Source of the DNA: Myxocyprinus asiaticus
Lineage: Eukaryota; Chordata; Actinopteri; Cypriniformes; Catostomidae
Direction: 5' to 3'
Length of the DNA: 64,000 nt
Assembly: GCF_019703515.2 (NCBI RefSeq)
Contig: NC_059346.1
Coordinates: 56,618,001 to 56,682,000, forward strand
Both the position numbers and the translations under genes were made by a program. Below the pieces are notes generated by a model. That model saw only the letters and a list, made by a program, of their open reading frames with translations, made no database searches and was not told the origin of the DNA. This document shows, piece by piece, positions 10,380 to 22,052 of this stretch (the first letter of the stretch is position 1; every line of letters begins with the position of its first letter).

Positions 10380-13300
10380 TCTCGCATACCATTGCCAGGA
10401 ATATTCCTCTCTAACGTACGTTCACTGAGCAACAAACTGGATGAACTTCAGCTCTTGGTGGGAGACTTTTCTTCATCTTTCATTTTGCGCTTCATGGAAA
10501 CTTGGCTGTTTGGACTGATACCGGACTCTGCGCTGCAGCTGGCAGGCTTCCAACTCTTCAGAGCGGATTGCCACACGGAACTCTCAGGCAAGACGAAAGG
10601 TGGAGGAATCGGTTTTGACACTAACCGTGGCTGGTGCAATGATGTGACAGTGATCCAACAGCACTGTTCTCCTGATCTGGAATCTTTTATCATAAACTGT
10701 AAACCCTTCTAATCCCCATGTGAGTTCATCTCATTCATACTGGTCGGTGTTTACATTCCACCGCAGGCCAACGTGCAGGATGCGCAGCGCGTCCTACCAG
10801 ATTGTAGGAACAGTATGTGTGTTAGGAATTAATTTAACTGTCCTTATTCTACATCATTATTATGTATGGAAATTTATAATGGAATTAGTTGCGTTCGACA
10901 ACCATTATAAGAAAGATAAATGACAAATAATTAGATTATTTGTCTGAATAAAATTCTCCACCATTAAAATCATAATACAACATCTCGTTGTATCTTCTCA
11001 CAATTTCTATTGTAAGGAATTAGCTTTAATAAGGGAATTATGATTAATTCACTTATTAAAGTAATATTATTCTCATGGCTTATTGAAAATAATAGGCTGC
11101 AAGCTACGAGGGCAAGAGCACAGAGGATGAGGAGCTGCAGAGGAAGTGAAGAGCAAGAGAACCGAAGAAGAGAGGAGACCACCACCAAGGACTTCTTCCT
11201 TGGTAGGAAACCTTTGAGCTGAAATTGGTTTAAATCGAAGGACAAAAACAGTGTGTTTTAAGCCTTTCCCGGGGTTTCCAGGGAGTGTGTTCTCTGTCTT
11301 TTATTGCCCATAACCTCTGCCGTTAGATCTCTTTGCAGAGATGGTCTTGATGGCAGTGTCAGGCGATAACCATTAAATATGGGGGTATTTCCTCAGAATC
11401 ATGCAGTTCTCAAGACATGTTTTATCTAGACAAGTCCCTTTTGTCCGTTTTATTGGCCAGATGTGAGCTTCAGCTAGACTTCTTGACACCTAGTCGAGCA
11501 GAATCTTTTAATTTATGATGTTTTGGAATTCCAGGATTAAAAGGTTGGGTTTTCTAGATTCAAGTCATATTGCAGCAATTGTCGCTCTTCTGCACCTAAT
11601 ATACTACAAGATACTGTGTGTGGAGCAGACAAACCTGGACTCCTTAGTTATTGTCCTCGGTGACTTTAACAAAGGTAATCTCACTCATGAACTCCCCAAA
11701 TACAGAGAGTTTATTAAATGCCCAACCAGAGAGGAGAACATTATGGATCACGCCGTCCCCCGCGCTGCACTGGGTCACTCTGACCACGTCATGGTCCACC
11801 TGATTCCTGCATATAGGCAGAAATTAAAACTATCTAAACCTTTTGTGAGGACATCAAAGGAGTGGACCACTAGGGCTGTGGAGGATCTGCAGGCATGCTT
11901 GGACTGTACTGATTGGGATGTATTCAGGACTGCTACCAACAGTCTGGATGAGTACACAGAGGCTGTGATATCATACATCAGCTTCTGTGAGGACTGCTGT
12001 GTACCATCACACACCAGGGTGAGTTACAACAATGACAAACCCTGGTTCACAGCCAAACTGAGACAGCTAAGGTTAGAGACAGAAGAAGTGTTTAGGCGTG
12101 GGGACAGAGACAGGTTCAGAAAGTCAAAGTACAGGTTTAATAAGGCAGTGAGAGATGCCAAACAGCTGTACTCTGAGAAACTACAACAGCAGTTCTCAGC
12201 CAATAACTCTCCTTCTGTCTGGAAAGGGCTCAGACAGATCACAAACTGCAAGCCTAAAGCCCCCCACTCCACTAACGACTTGCACCTGGCCAACAGCCTG
12301 AATGAGTTTTACTGTCGCTTTGTAAGACAATGGGACATTCCTGACACCATCCCCTGTGACACCATCGATCAACTCCAGCCCACCCAGCTCCAGCCCTGCT
12401 CCACCTCCCCATCACAGCAGGGGCCTGGTCCTCTCCACCGCTCCTTACCTCAGAGGCCCCCTCCTCCCCCACCACAATGAGGACTCTCTTCATCATGGAG
12501 AGAGACGTAAACAGACTATTCAAGAGACAGAACCCCCGCAAAGCAGCCGGGCCAGACTCTGTCTCTCCATCCACCTTGAAGCACTGTGCTAATCAGCTGT
12601 ATCCGGTGTTCACAGACATCTTTAACACCTCACTGGAGACATGCCATGTGCCAGTCTGCGTCAAGACCTCCACCATCATCCCCGTCCCCCAAAAAACAAG
12701 GACCACAGGACTTAATGACTTCAGACCTGTCGCCCTGACCTCTGTGGTAATGAAGTCATTTGAGCACCTTGTGCTGTCCCACCTCAAAGCCATCACTGAT
12801 CCTCTCCTGGACCCCCTGCAGTTCGCCTACAGAGCTAACAGGTCAATAGACGATGCAGTTAACATGGCCCTCCACTTCATCCTCCAGCACCTGGACTCCT
12901 CAGGAACTTAAGCCAGGATCTTGTTTGTGGATTTTAGCTCTGCCTTCAACACCATCATCCCAGCTCTGCTGCAGGACAAGCTCTCCCAGCTGAGTGTGCC
13001 TGACTCCACATGAAGGTGGATCACAGACTTCCTGACTGATAGGAGGCAGTACGTGAGGCTAGGAAAACATGTCTCGGACTCCCGGACCATCAGCACTGGT
13101 TCCCCTCAAGGCTGTGTTCTTTCCCCTCTACTTTTCTCCCTGTACACTAACAGCTGCACCTCCAGTCACCAGTCTGTCAAACTCCTGAAGTTTGCGGATG
13201 ACACCACCCTCATTGGGCTCATCTCTGGTGGGGATGAGTCTGCCTACAGGCGTGAGATTGATCATCTGGTGACTGGTGCAGTCAGAACAACTTGGAGTGC

Positions 13301-13870
13301 AGTGCTGTGAAGACAGTGGAGATGGTTGTTGATTTCAGGAAGAACCCAGGCCCACCCACCCCCATCATCCTGTGTGACTCTCCAGTTGACACTGTGGAGT
13401 CCTTCCGCTTCCTGGGAACCATCATCTCCCAGGACCTAAAGAGGGAGCTGAACATCAGTTCTCTAATTAAAAAAGTACAGCAGAGGATGTACTTCATGCG
13501 GCAGCTGAAGAAGTTCAACCTGCCGAAGACAATGATGGTGCACTTCTACACATCTATAATTGAGTCCATCCTTACCTCCTCCATCACCATCTGGTACGCT
13601 GCTGCCACTGCCAAGGACAAAAGCAGACTTCAGTGTGTCATTCGTTCTGCTGAGAAGGTGATTGGCTGCAATCTGCCATCTCTTCAGGACCTGTATGCCT
13701 CCAGGACCCTGAGGCAGGCAGAAAAGATTGTGGCCGACCCCTCCCACCCAGGACACAATCTCTTTGAGACACTCCCCTCCGGCAGGAGGCTGCGGACCAT
13801 CAGGACCAAAACCTCACACCACAGGAACAGTTTCTTCCCATCTGCAGTTGGCCTCATAAACAAGGCCTAG
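10380..13870 (+). pseudogene. LINE ORF2 remnant: AP-endonuclease and reverse transcriptase
   Basis: Pieces in order: 10392-10712, start of the endonuclease (NVRSLSNKLDELQLL, ETWL, GGGIGF). The solo LTR follows. 11609-12480 is the rest of the endonuclease (VLGDFNKGNL, LGHSDH) and the linker. 12477-12911 is the RT start (RKAAGPDSVSP, DFRPVALTSVVMKSFE). About 12912-13310 includes FVDFSSAFNTIIP, the [18 protein letters not shown] box and the catalytic [10 protein letters not shown]. 13292-13870 is the thumb and C-terminus (KFNLPKTMM, LPSGRRLRTIR). A stop after 12908, a TGA near 13010 and frame changes near 12480 and 13290 make it non-functional. The catalytic RT motif and endonuclease GDFN and SDH residues are still legible. 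Confidence 0.88.
10803..11608. mobile_element. Solo LTR (806 bp) with 4-bp target duplication, inside the LINE
   Basis: The segment begins tgtagg and ends actaca, the TG...CA form with a short terminal inverted repeat expected of an LTR. It is flanked by AGAT on both sides (10799-10802 and 11609-11612). Removing it with one AGAT rejoins the LINE frame in phase: the codons on either side then read Gln-Ile-Leu-Cys within the endonuclease. It has no coding capacity, and an AATAAA lies near 10947. A 4-bp duplication is typical of gamma/epsilon-type retroviruses and some LTR retrotransposons. The parent family is unknown and the transcriptional orientation is not determined. Confidence 0.85.
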
Positions 13871-14286
13871 GACCCCCTGACACTGTCTCTTATCCCACCT
13901 CCATAGACACTACATGTTACATTAACATAGTTTCCACATCTGTCTTGCGTCAACTTAAAGAATATTTATGTGGTCTATTGCAATTTTTATTATACTCAAA
14001 CTGTGAACTTTTCTGTGAACTGTGAACAACTGTGAACAGTGAACATTTGCACATTATATGGTTCATATTCTGCACATATTTTGCACATCCCTGCACAACT
14101 GCACATATGTACAGCTCCTTTACTATAACCAGTCAGTTTACTTTTTCTCTATATATTGTGTCTTAAATATAGATAATTATTTATCTTACTATGTTTATTG
14201 TTATTGTATGCATCAAACACCAAGGCAAATTCCTTGTATGTGAAAACATACTTGGCAATAAAGTCAATTCTGATTCTGGTTCTGAT

Positions 14287-14849
14287 ATTCATTTATGTAT
14301 ATGAGTAATCATTTGATGCAATGTTGTTACACATTTTTACACTGTGAAAATAGCTTGTATTTGACCAGAATTCCATTATCATCAGCAAGCTAACTATATA
14401 TATTATGGTGTCAAATTAAAAGTTCCTCAAGAAATATGTATGAATGAATCTGGGGTCGTCCATGTTTACTGTTCTTTCCAACAACAAAGCACTTGAACGC
14501 GCCATAAATGTAATGACCACTTCAGAAGTGGGAAACTTGTGGTTCACCACAAATGTTTGTCAGAGGTTTGCAGCTTTTCACCAGTAGTGGTGAACCTGCA
14601 GCAAACCTTTGGCGACAATGAAGAGTTTGCCGCAGAGTTCATTTGCATGTAAAAATAATGAGTGGTAAATTTGCGGCAAGTTTGCCAGAACTCTCAATTT
14701 TTGTAAGGGTAAGTCAAAATAACTTATCAAAAGACTCATGCTGCATTTAAAGTCTTCTGAAACCATACTGTAGCTTTGTGTGAGGAACAGAGTGAAACTG
14801 TTTTGTTTGCTGAAAATGTTCCTCTCCGTGAAAATACATCCAAGCATTA
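14287..14849. other. Non-genic spacer
   Basis: No gene or clear repeat recognised. Around 14530-14700 there are short mirrored phrases (caccacaaatg, cagtagtggtgaac) that may be an old MITE but cannot be delimited. Confidence 0.55.
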
Positions 14850-14929
14850 GGTGTGTTTGACTTAAACTGCGCCTTGCCTCACTACGGTGGCCCAGAGGTG
14901 CACAACACAACAAAATTTACAAAGTGAAC

Positions 14930-15620
14930 AAAAGTTCACAACACAAATAAATTAAGCCACAACACAACAAAAATTAAGCCACAACACATCAAAATGAAGC
15001 CACAACGCAAATAAATTAAGCCACAACACAAATTAAGCCACAACACAACAAGGTTAAGCCACAACACAAATAAATTATGCCACAACCGAAAGAAATTAAG
15101 CCACAACACAACCAAATTAAGCCACAAATAAGCCACAAAAAATGACTTAAATATTGATCTGTTTCTCACCGAAAACTATTATTATATCACTTCTGAAGAC
15201 ATGGATTTAACCACTGGAGTCATATGGATTATTTTTATGCTGCCTTTATGTACTTTTTGGAGTGTCAAAATTTTGCATTGTATGGACCAACAGAGCTGAG
15301 ATAGTTTTATAAAAATCTTAATCTGTGTTCTGCAGAAGAAAGAAAGTCATCCACATCTGGGATGGCATGAGGGTGAGTAAATAATGAGAGAATTTTAATT
15401 TTTGGGTGAACTATCCCTTTAAGCCACAAAACATATCAATTAAGCCACAACAGAAAGAAATCAACCCACAACACAAAGAAATTAAGTCACAACACATATA
15501 AATTAAGCCACAACAGAAAGAAATCAACCCACAACACAAAGAAATTAAGTCACAACACATATAAATTAAGCCACAACACAATGAAATTCAGCCATAACAG
15601 AAATAAATTAAGTCACAACT
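14930..15620. repeat. Left subterminal tandem array, ~21-bp unit (interrupted)
   Basis: Degenerate copies of a unit close to aattaagccacaacacaaat, spaced about 19-21 bases. The array is interrupted by a MITE at 15141-15422, and a few more units follow the hAT-type insertion at 16952-17015. Confidence 0.9.
15141..15422 (-). repeat. MITE copy inserted in the tandem array
   Basis: Runs from cttaaatattgatctgtttc to ggtgaactatccctttaa and is flanked on both sides by units of the 21-bp array. It is one of several related copies in the window. It has no coding capacity. Confidence 0.75.
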
Positions 15621-16951
15621 AGGGCTTTACAATTAATCAAAATGAAATTGAAATCGCAATATGTCCTCGTGTGATTGTTAAATCGCAAAGGGCTGTGATT
15701 TAATTAAATAAATAAATAGTCTGCTCAATTCAAAGTGTATTTGCGCTGATCTGTCCAGTCTATATTAAGTTAGAGCATTATTACAGTGTTTTCAGAGTGG
15801 TTTTGTTTACCATAACTCCATCTCATGCTTAGAGTCACAGAAGTTCTCAGAGTTCGGTTTAGTTTGCTTACGTGCACTAAGCACTTTATTTAAACAAAAC
15901 CGGCATGTCCTGCGTGAAGCGTTTTTTATTTTCATCTGCGGTAGCAGCACCTCAGTCTCCGCCAGGCGCAGGTATCATAATAATAATGCAGAATACAAGA
16001 TGAGGTATAATTCAAACATCTTTATTAAACAATTGCTGAGCAAACAGCATTAACAGTAGCACCTGTAGAGTCCAGAAGCATGCGCTCTTCCTCAATTCTC
16101 CTGTCATTTGTTTAACTCATGAGAGAGCGTGTCACCCTTATTACACTCCCAGCTGCAACAAGTGATAGCGGAACTAATATTACCAACATCCAACAACATG
16201 AAAAGGAAGGAACGTACATATAATAAATACATCTATATAAAATATTTAGATACTATAATATAATGAATTGTTAAATAAAATATAATAAAATAATGAATGA
16301 AAATAATGAAATTAAATGGTGACAAACTAACCAAAATGTTCACTTTAAGTTTAATTACACCAACTGGTTTTCAGTTCAACTTCAGTCTGATATTAAGCCT
16401 GGTTCTTTTGGACTATCTTATATACAATAGAGGATAGTTTGTATATGCCTACTTGTTTTTAAGGCCTAGAGTAAAGAGTAAAATTGAATATTTTGTGTTT
16501 ATTTAATTATTCAACCAACCAACAGAATTTTTGACAGCAAAAACTAGGCAACAACTATGGTATTACCAACAGGGAAATTCAGTTAACAGTGACACTGAGC
16601 AGAAAACTTACATATAACCAGTTTTGAGAGAGCTGCTGATAAAAAGTTAAATGATCAACAAAAACATTTGAATATGAAGAAGACAGTTTTTTTTTTTTTT
16701 TTTTTCTTAGTTTCACTGTTCATATATTTATTTGTTTGGGTGAATTGAAAAAAAAAGGTCTGTTTGGTTCTTTTTAAGAGAACTCAAGTGTCAAAACCCC
16801 AGTAGCCTTTTTGCAGTTGAACATGTGAAAAACATTACCCTTTTTTTTTTTTTTTTTTTTTTTATGATAGCATAATCGCAGTTCAAATCGCAATTGCAAT
16901 ATTTTTCAGAATAATCGCAATATCACTTTTTGTCCAAATCATGCTGCCCTA
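15620..16951. mobile_element. Non-autonomous hAT-type element in the tandem array
   Basis: Begins tagggctttacaattaatc and ends catgctgcccta. The inverted ends (tagggc...gccta) and subterminal cgcaatat/atcgcaat phrases are typical of fish hAT elements. An 8-bp target duplication flanks it with one mismatch: gtcacaac at 15612-15619 and gccacaac at 16952-16959. The array itself repeats ccacaac, so the duplication alone is weaker evidence than usual. The interior (about 1.3 kb) has T runs near 16686-16706 and 16841-16863 and no open reading frame. Confidence 0.75.
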
Positions 16952-17339
16952 GCCACAACACAACTAAATTAAGTCCACAACACAAATAAATTAAGCTACA
17001 ACACAAAAATTAAGAAAGGACTCATGAATCTGGTGTTTTTTTTTTTTTTGTTTGTTTGTTTTTTTTTTTTTTGACACAGCAAGACAAATTTTGTTATGTT
17101 GCCTAGAGGCAACGCCATACCTTATAGAGATAATTACAGTACTCAGCTTCACAATGCACAAATGTCTTTGCCCAAATGCATTTAGTTAAATTAAAATCAT
17201 AACATAATCCAAATATAAATATACTTACTGGAAATTTATTTTCATGTCATATCCTTCTTCTTTAAGCATGTAATACTGCCAATAAAGTTTTAAAAATCTA
17301 AACATTATTCCCCAGGTTGACGTAGCCCTCTAGTGGCCG

Positions 17340-18165
17340 GGAGCATTTATGTTGTGTCGTGGCTTAATTTATATGTGTTGTGGCTTAATTTTGTTGTGTT
17401 GTGGCTTCATTTATTTGTGTTTTTGCCTCATTTATTTGTGTTGTGGTTTAATTTCATTGTGTTGTGGCTTAATTTATTTAGGTTGTGGCTTAATTTCATT
17501 GTGTTGTGGCTTAATTTATTTTGGTTGTGGCTTAATTAATTTGTGTTGTGAATTAATTTCTTTGTGTTGTTGCTTAATTTCATTGTGTTGTGGCTTAATT
17601 TATTTGTGTTGTGGATTACTGTATTTGTGTTGTGTCTTAATTGTGTTGTGTTGTGGCTTAATTTAGTTGTGTTGTGGCTTAATTTATTTTGGTTGTGGCT
17701 TAACTTCATTGTGTTGTGGCTTAATTTCATAGTATTGTGGCTTTATTTGTGTTGTGGTTTAATTTCTTTGTGTTGTGGCTTAATTTCGTTGTGGCTTAAT
17801 TTCATTGTGTTGTGGCTTAATTAATTTGTGTTGTGGATTAATTTATTTGTGTTGTGGATTAATTTAATTGTGTTGTGACAATTTCTTTGTGTTGTGGCTT
17901 AATTTCTTTGTGTTGTGGCTTAATTTAATTGTGTTGTGGCTTAATTTATTTGTGTTGTGGTTTAATTTCGTTGTGAATTAATTTCTTTGTGTTGTGGATT
18001 AATGTTTTTGTGTTGTGGCTTAATTTATTTGTGTTGTGGCTTAATTTTATTGTGTTGTGGCTTAATTTATTTGTGTTGTGGTTTAATTTCTTTGTGTTGT
18101 GGCTTAATTTCATTGTGTTGTGGCTTAAGTTCTTTGTGTTGTGAACTTTTTGTTTGCTTTGTAAA
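17340..18165. repeat. Right subterminal tandem array, ~21-bp unit
   Basis: About 38 degenerate copies of a unit close to ttaatttatttgtgttgtggc. It is the reverse complement of the left array. Since 21 is a multiple of three, several frames stay open across it and read as seven-residue repeats; these are artefacts, not proteins. Confidence 0.92.
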
Positions 18166-19141
18166 TGTTGTTGTGTTGTTCACCTCTGGGCCACTGTACC
18201 TCACCGATTGGCGAGTTTTGCAGTCGGGGAGGAGTTGAAAAGAGAGCCATCAAGCTGGACACTCTGCGCTTCCCGTCATGTGCGGAACCTAAATCAGTCA
18301 TGAAAGATCGGGCGATGTTTGCTTTCTTTATTGCAGACGAAGTTGAATTCAGATTTACAGAGGTTTGAGTTTTGTATGTAATAACCAGAAAGTTAATTTG
18401 AAAGGTTCATCATCCCTGCATGAGGTCGAACACACCTACAGTATTAGATTGTCGCAATCGATCACATGACAAAATCGGTCACATAACACGCAAGAGTCGA
18501 GGTATGTTCAGCTTCATGCGTGTTCAGACCAATCGGCGGCAGACTTGAAGCAGTGCATATCGGTTAGATCTCAAGAAGGCTTGAGATGGCGCCACCGGTG
18601 TGTCACCGTGACGTATGTCATCAAAGTACAGTGAGAGCAGCCGTTCTTTTTTTTCCTGAGCGGCTGCACAAGCTCTGATGATGACACAGCTTATCTGCAA
18701 TTGGCCAGACTCACAGCGTGACAACGGTGATGTGTGTTTCATGGGCTGAGTTTGCAATGGCATACTTCACTACTCTTACTACTTCTGCTAGTGAGTAGTT
18801 TGATAGTATGCTATTAACAAGTTGTTTATTATGACAATTGTTCTGCTAAACACTCACAAATCCATGTTCTTATAACAGTACATCATGTTTATATTGTGTT
18901 ATTTATCATAGTAATATCATGTTTATTCATTAAAACATAGAAATTATTAAAAAATTACTGACTCCTTGATTGGTATTAATATAATTTAGGCTTTTATTGG
19001 ACTTTCTTCTTGTATACACAGCAGGCACTGTTTCAGGCAGCTCACACATAATTTTTAAATGAATAAAGTTTCTGGTTATTTTATGTAAAATTCAAACATC
19101 CGATCGGTGAGGCAAGGTGCAGTTCAAGTCAAACACACCTA

Positions 19142-21127
19142 CTGGCATTTGAGTGATGAGTTGAACATATGGCATTAGAGTGACATTCCAGTAGTACAGC
19201 CAAAAACTCCCCCCAGTGACATTCGGTCATGAGAGTATGTAGGTATGAATACATACATGTTTAAGTGTGGCTGAAGTGTCCGAATATTTTTGAGGGTCAC
19301 TTTATGTTGAAGGACAAGGGCCCTAACAAGGACACGTATTCATCTAAAATTTGCATGCATGCTCTAACTAAACAACCTCCACTGGTGCCTGTTTTGTACA
19401 GTACATTGTGTTCATTTTTTATTATTTGGCTTTCCTTGGAATCTCATTTCCACTCTGTTTAACCTTAATGCAGTGAATAGAGATGTACATGTGTAGAGAA
19501 CTAAATGTCTTTCCTCCTGGGAACAGTACCATTCTGATAAATCACACGCTGACTTTTGCAAAGAGTAAAAGATCAAGGCAATGAATAGGGGAAGATGGGG
19601 TGTAGATTAAGTCAATGTAAGGCAGGTAAATACAGTGCAATCTATATGTCAATAATGAGAGTGTGAAAGAGAGATCATGGCCTGTTTAACTGCTGTTGGG
19701 AGATTCCAAATGTAAATGCTACCGATAAAATCACCTCTTATCCATTTGTGCATGAGCTAAAGGTGCTATGACACACACCAGGCCAAGAAATGTTCAGCAG
19801 TTTTTATCTAATTACTTTTTTGTCCTGTATAATGGGGAAACTGTGTTCTGAACTGAATAGTAGGAACTATGATTGACAAAGTAGTCTTTACAGAGCACTT
19901 ATGTTGACAGCAATTTGCTGCAACAAAGTGACTGGAAGTCATTCATTTTCAATGAGAGTTGGCAAATTAAAGTGACATGAGCGACCAATTTTGATGCGTA
20001 AAGTTGACTGTTTAGTTGAGTGTGAAAGTTTAACTTCATGCAAATGAGTAGCTACACAATGCAGCAACTAACGATGGGAGTAACAGACCTCCAGGAATTT
20101 ATTTGCTGTCAGTGTGAACGCACCTTTAATTTAACATGCATGTTTGTAGCTTATTCAGTAACAGCCTTATAATACAGTATACGGTAAAATTTCATCTATC
20201 CAAATCCACTTTCATGCCAAGAAGGAAACATTTCAAATGTATAGTAGGGAGGAGGGTAACATGAGCAGACACAGAGGAGAATGGCGCATGTATAATATGC
20301 AGGCGTTTGAAATTTGCATGACTATCGCATGTCAGAAGATTGTCAGAAGAGCTTAAGATCATGAAAGTGACACATTAATCACGCCAGTTCCTAATGCAGC
20401 GACTGACACAGGAGAGAGAATGCTGCCAACAGCTGGATGCTTTTTCTCCATATACTAATCATATGCATGTTATTATGAATGCAAAAGGCTGTTTTAACCC
20501 ATAGATAGCAACAGTTGTAAAGCTGTATTAGCCACTTAGTGAGGCAATACATGGCTGACAATAGTAGTATGGCCAGTAATACAGACTGATCTCACAGTGA
20601 AATCAGAAAGAGTAGACTTTTGTTTAGCTAAAATCGCTCTGTTTACCGAAATGTGAAACATTGCCCCCAGTGGCCAAAGTGATAAGTGTTGTTGGGCATA
20701 TGGGCATGTGTGAGCTCCATTTTCTGGGTGAAATGTCCAAAGAGGGGCACCAAAAGCGAGATGTGAAGGAATTGTTTTCATCTGTACAGGCTGTAATACA
20801 GTGAAGAGGAATGCCTATTTTATATGCCTGTTTAAACCTTACCATCAGTGGAGTAAAAATATAAACTCAAAGGGACAAATGCAACCTCAGAATCACACTC
20901 ATCACTGATTATGCAAACGCGATAACTTCCTGGTTTCAACACGAGATCCGAACTCAAATCTCCCATGCTACTGACGCAACGTGCTTTGATGTAAAAATGT
21001 CTGTTGGGAGATGCCACTTGTCAGTGAGTGAGCATAAAGTGGCCGATCCTGGAACTCTCTGAAAAAATATGCAGACTTCCTGTGTGATCATGTTGAGTAA
21101 AATTAGTAGACCAAACTTTTTTTTTTT
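19142..21127. other. Non-genic DNA
   Basis: No gene recognised. It contains a short dispersed repeat at about 20690-20780 that recurs inverted near 38870-38940. Confidence 0.7.
20690..20780 (+). repeat. Dispersed repeat, second copy inverted near 38870-38940
   Basis: The phrase ggtgaaatgtccaaagaggg, followed by gcaccaaaagcgag, is matched on the opposite strand near 38870-38940, with tgaaatgtccaagagtggca. The spacing and flanking words (tgtgagctcca / tgtgaactcca) agree. Family unknown. Confidence 0.6.
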
Positions 21128-21415
21128 TTAAAGTAACTTTAAATGTAAATTGACTCACCCTCATGTTGTTCCAATCCTGTATGTTTTTCTTTCTACTGTG
21201 GAGATGTTTGGCAGAGTGTAATGCAGAGAGCCTGAGACACCATTCATTTTCATTGCATCTTTTTTACACATACAATAACAGTGAATGGGTACTGAGATTG
21301 AACATTCTGCCGATCATCCATAGAGGAAAGAATGTCATATGTAATTGGAACAACATGAGGGTGAGAACTGTAAATGATAACAGAATTAAAATTTTTGGGT
21401 GAACTAACCCTTTAA
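21128..21415. repeat. MITE-like repeat ending in aaccctttaa
   Basis: Extends from about taaatgtaaattgactcacc to gggtgaactaaccctttaa. Its ends resemble the MITE family at 41068-42090, but its middle (attcattttcattgcatc, caacatgagggtgag) is a distinct subfamily. No coding capacity. Confidence 0.6.
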
Positions 21416-21484
21416 GCAGTAGGATACAAGAGGCAGTGACTATATTTACAATATATCACTACCTTGAGTGCCTTGTTGCTGTTA

Positions 21485-21827
21485 TAGAGGTCTGCAACCC
21501 GATCCAGACCTGATGGGATCAGAGAATCCGACGGGTTTCGGCCAGTTTCGGGTCAGTTTTTCAAGTAGGACTTCGGGTCGGGTTCAGGTTTGTAATTAAT
21601 GAAAAAATAAACAGGCCTACCGAACTTGTTTCCCGCTCGCACTCTCACTCATAGGCATGCGTGAACAGACGAGTTAGAGAAATTATAAAGACAGTGAGCG
21701 ATTTCAGATTCGGGTCTGGTTTGGGCATAAAATCTGATGGTATCGTTCAGTCCGGGTAGGGTCGGGCCACACAGTCTAGGGTACAGGTCGGGTTTGGGTT
21801 TAATTTTAAGGCCTGTGCAGACCTCTA
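21485..21827. mobile_element. Short non-autonomous hAT-like element with perfect 8-bp TSD
   Basis: The ends are tagaggtctgcaacccg and, reverse-complemented from the right, tagaggtctgcacaggcc. Both sides carry the exact 8-base word TGCTGTTA (21477-21484 and 21828-21835). The 8-bp duplication and TAGAGG...CCTCTA ends fit the hAT superfamily. The 343-bp interior is rich in cgggt-type words and has no coding capacity. Confidence 0.82.
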
Positions 21828-22052
21828 TGCTGTTATTAAATGGTTACTGTGTTATATTTTAATAGTGTCACTAGGGTTGCCGCTCGTTCCATAAAATATG
21901 GGATTCATGTTTTTAAATATCAAATTATGCATTCCTAATCAATACGGGATATGATTTGTCTCATATTTAGGTGATAGTTTGTGCCCCACCAGAAATAATG
22001 AGCCTGAGATGCTACTGCTTCTATATGATAGGCCTATATAATCTATATAATA

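Larger units (their letters stand above)
10015..14286 (+). mobile_element. CR1/L2-group LINE (Rex1-like), split by a solo LTR
   Basis: A near-full-length non-LTR retrotransposon on the + strand. An upstream region possibly contains a poor ORF1-like frame (10032-10373). Then come an endonuclease, a reverse transcriptase and a C-terminal region ending at 13870. A 3' untranslated region ends in short tandem attctg/gattctg units at about 14260-14286, the usual tail of CR1/L2-type LINEs. The left boundary is approximate. An 806-bp LTR interrupts the endonuclease domain (see 10803-11608). Clade placement between CR1, Rex1 and L2 is tentative. Confidence 0.82.
14883..18198. mobile_element. Element with 21-bp tandem arrays in both subterminal regions
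   Basis: Termini read tacggtggcccagaggtg at the left and tacagtggcccagaggtg (reverse complement of the right end), flanked by a 6-bp duplication CCTCAC (14877-14882 and 18199-18204). Inside each end is a long array of a roughly 21-bp unit: ttaagccacaacacaaataaa style on the left and its reverse complement on the right. The ends could therefore fold into a stem many hundreds of bases long. There is no transposase, so it is non-autonomous. Two later insertions sit in its left array (15141-15422, 15620-16951). A 6-bp duplication occurs in groups such as Dada, IS3EU and Polinton, but none is indicated by the termini. Confidence 0.8.
14850..19139. mobile_element. Outer non-autonomous DNA transposon hosting nested elements
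   Basis: The left terminus ggtgtgtttgacttaaactg and the right terminus, reverse-complemented ggtgtgtttgacttgaactg, match. The match continues inward through the cgccttgcctcac / caccttgcctcac stretch. Both ends abut TA (14848-14849, 19140-19141). Without the inner insertion it would be about 0.97 kb, with no coding capacity. The 6-bp word CCTCAC in its left TIR became the duplicated target of the inner element. Removing the inner element restores the TIR (ccttgcctcaccgattgg), which matches the right arm. The superfamily is unassigned. Confidence 0.8.

Noticed and set aside
14936..15169. Antisense frame reading FVLWLN-type repeats
   Set aside because: It is the left array of the same transposon read in reverse.
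17349..17824. Open frames rich in CCGLI and VLWLN repeats that look like membrane proteins
   Set aside because: They are translations of the 21-bp tandem array; 21 is divisible by three, so several frames stay open. No start context, no non-repeat domain, and the same array is also open antisense.
14930..18165. CRISPR-like array
   Set aside because: Units are contiguous and degenerate without unique spacers of constant length, and this is a vertebrate genome.
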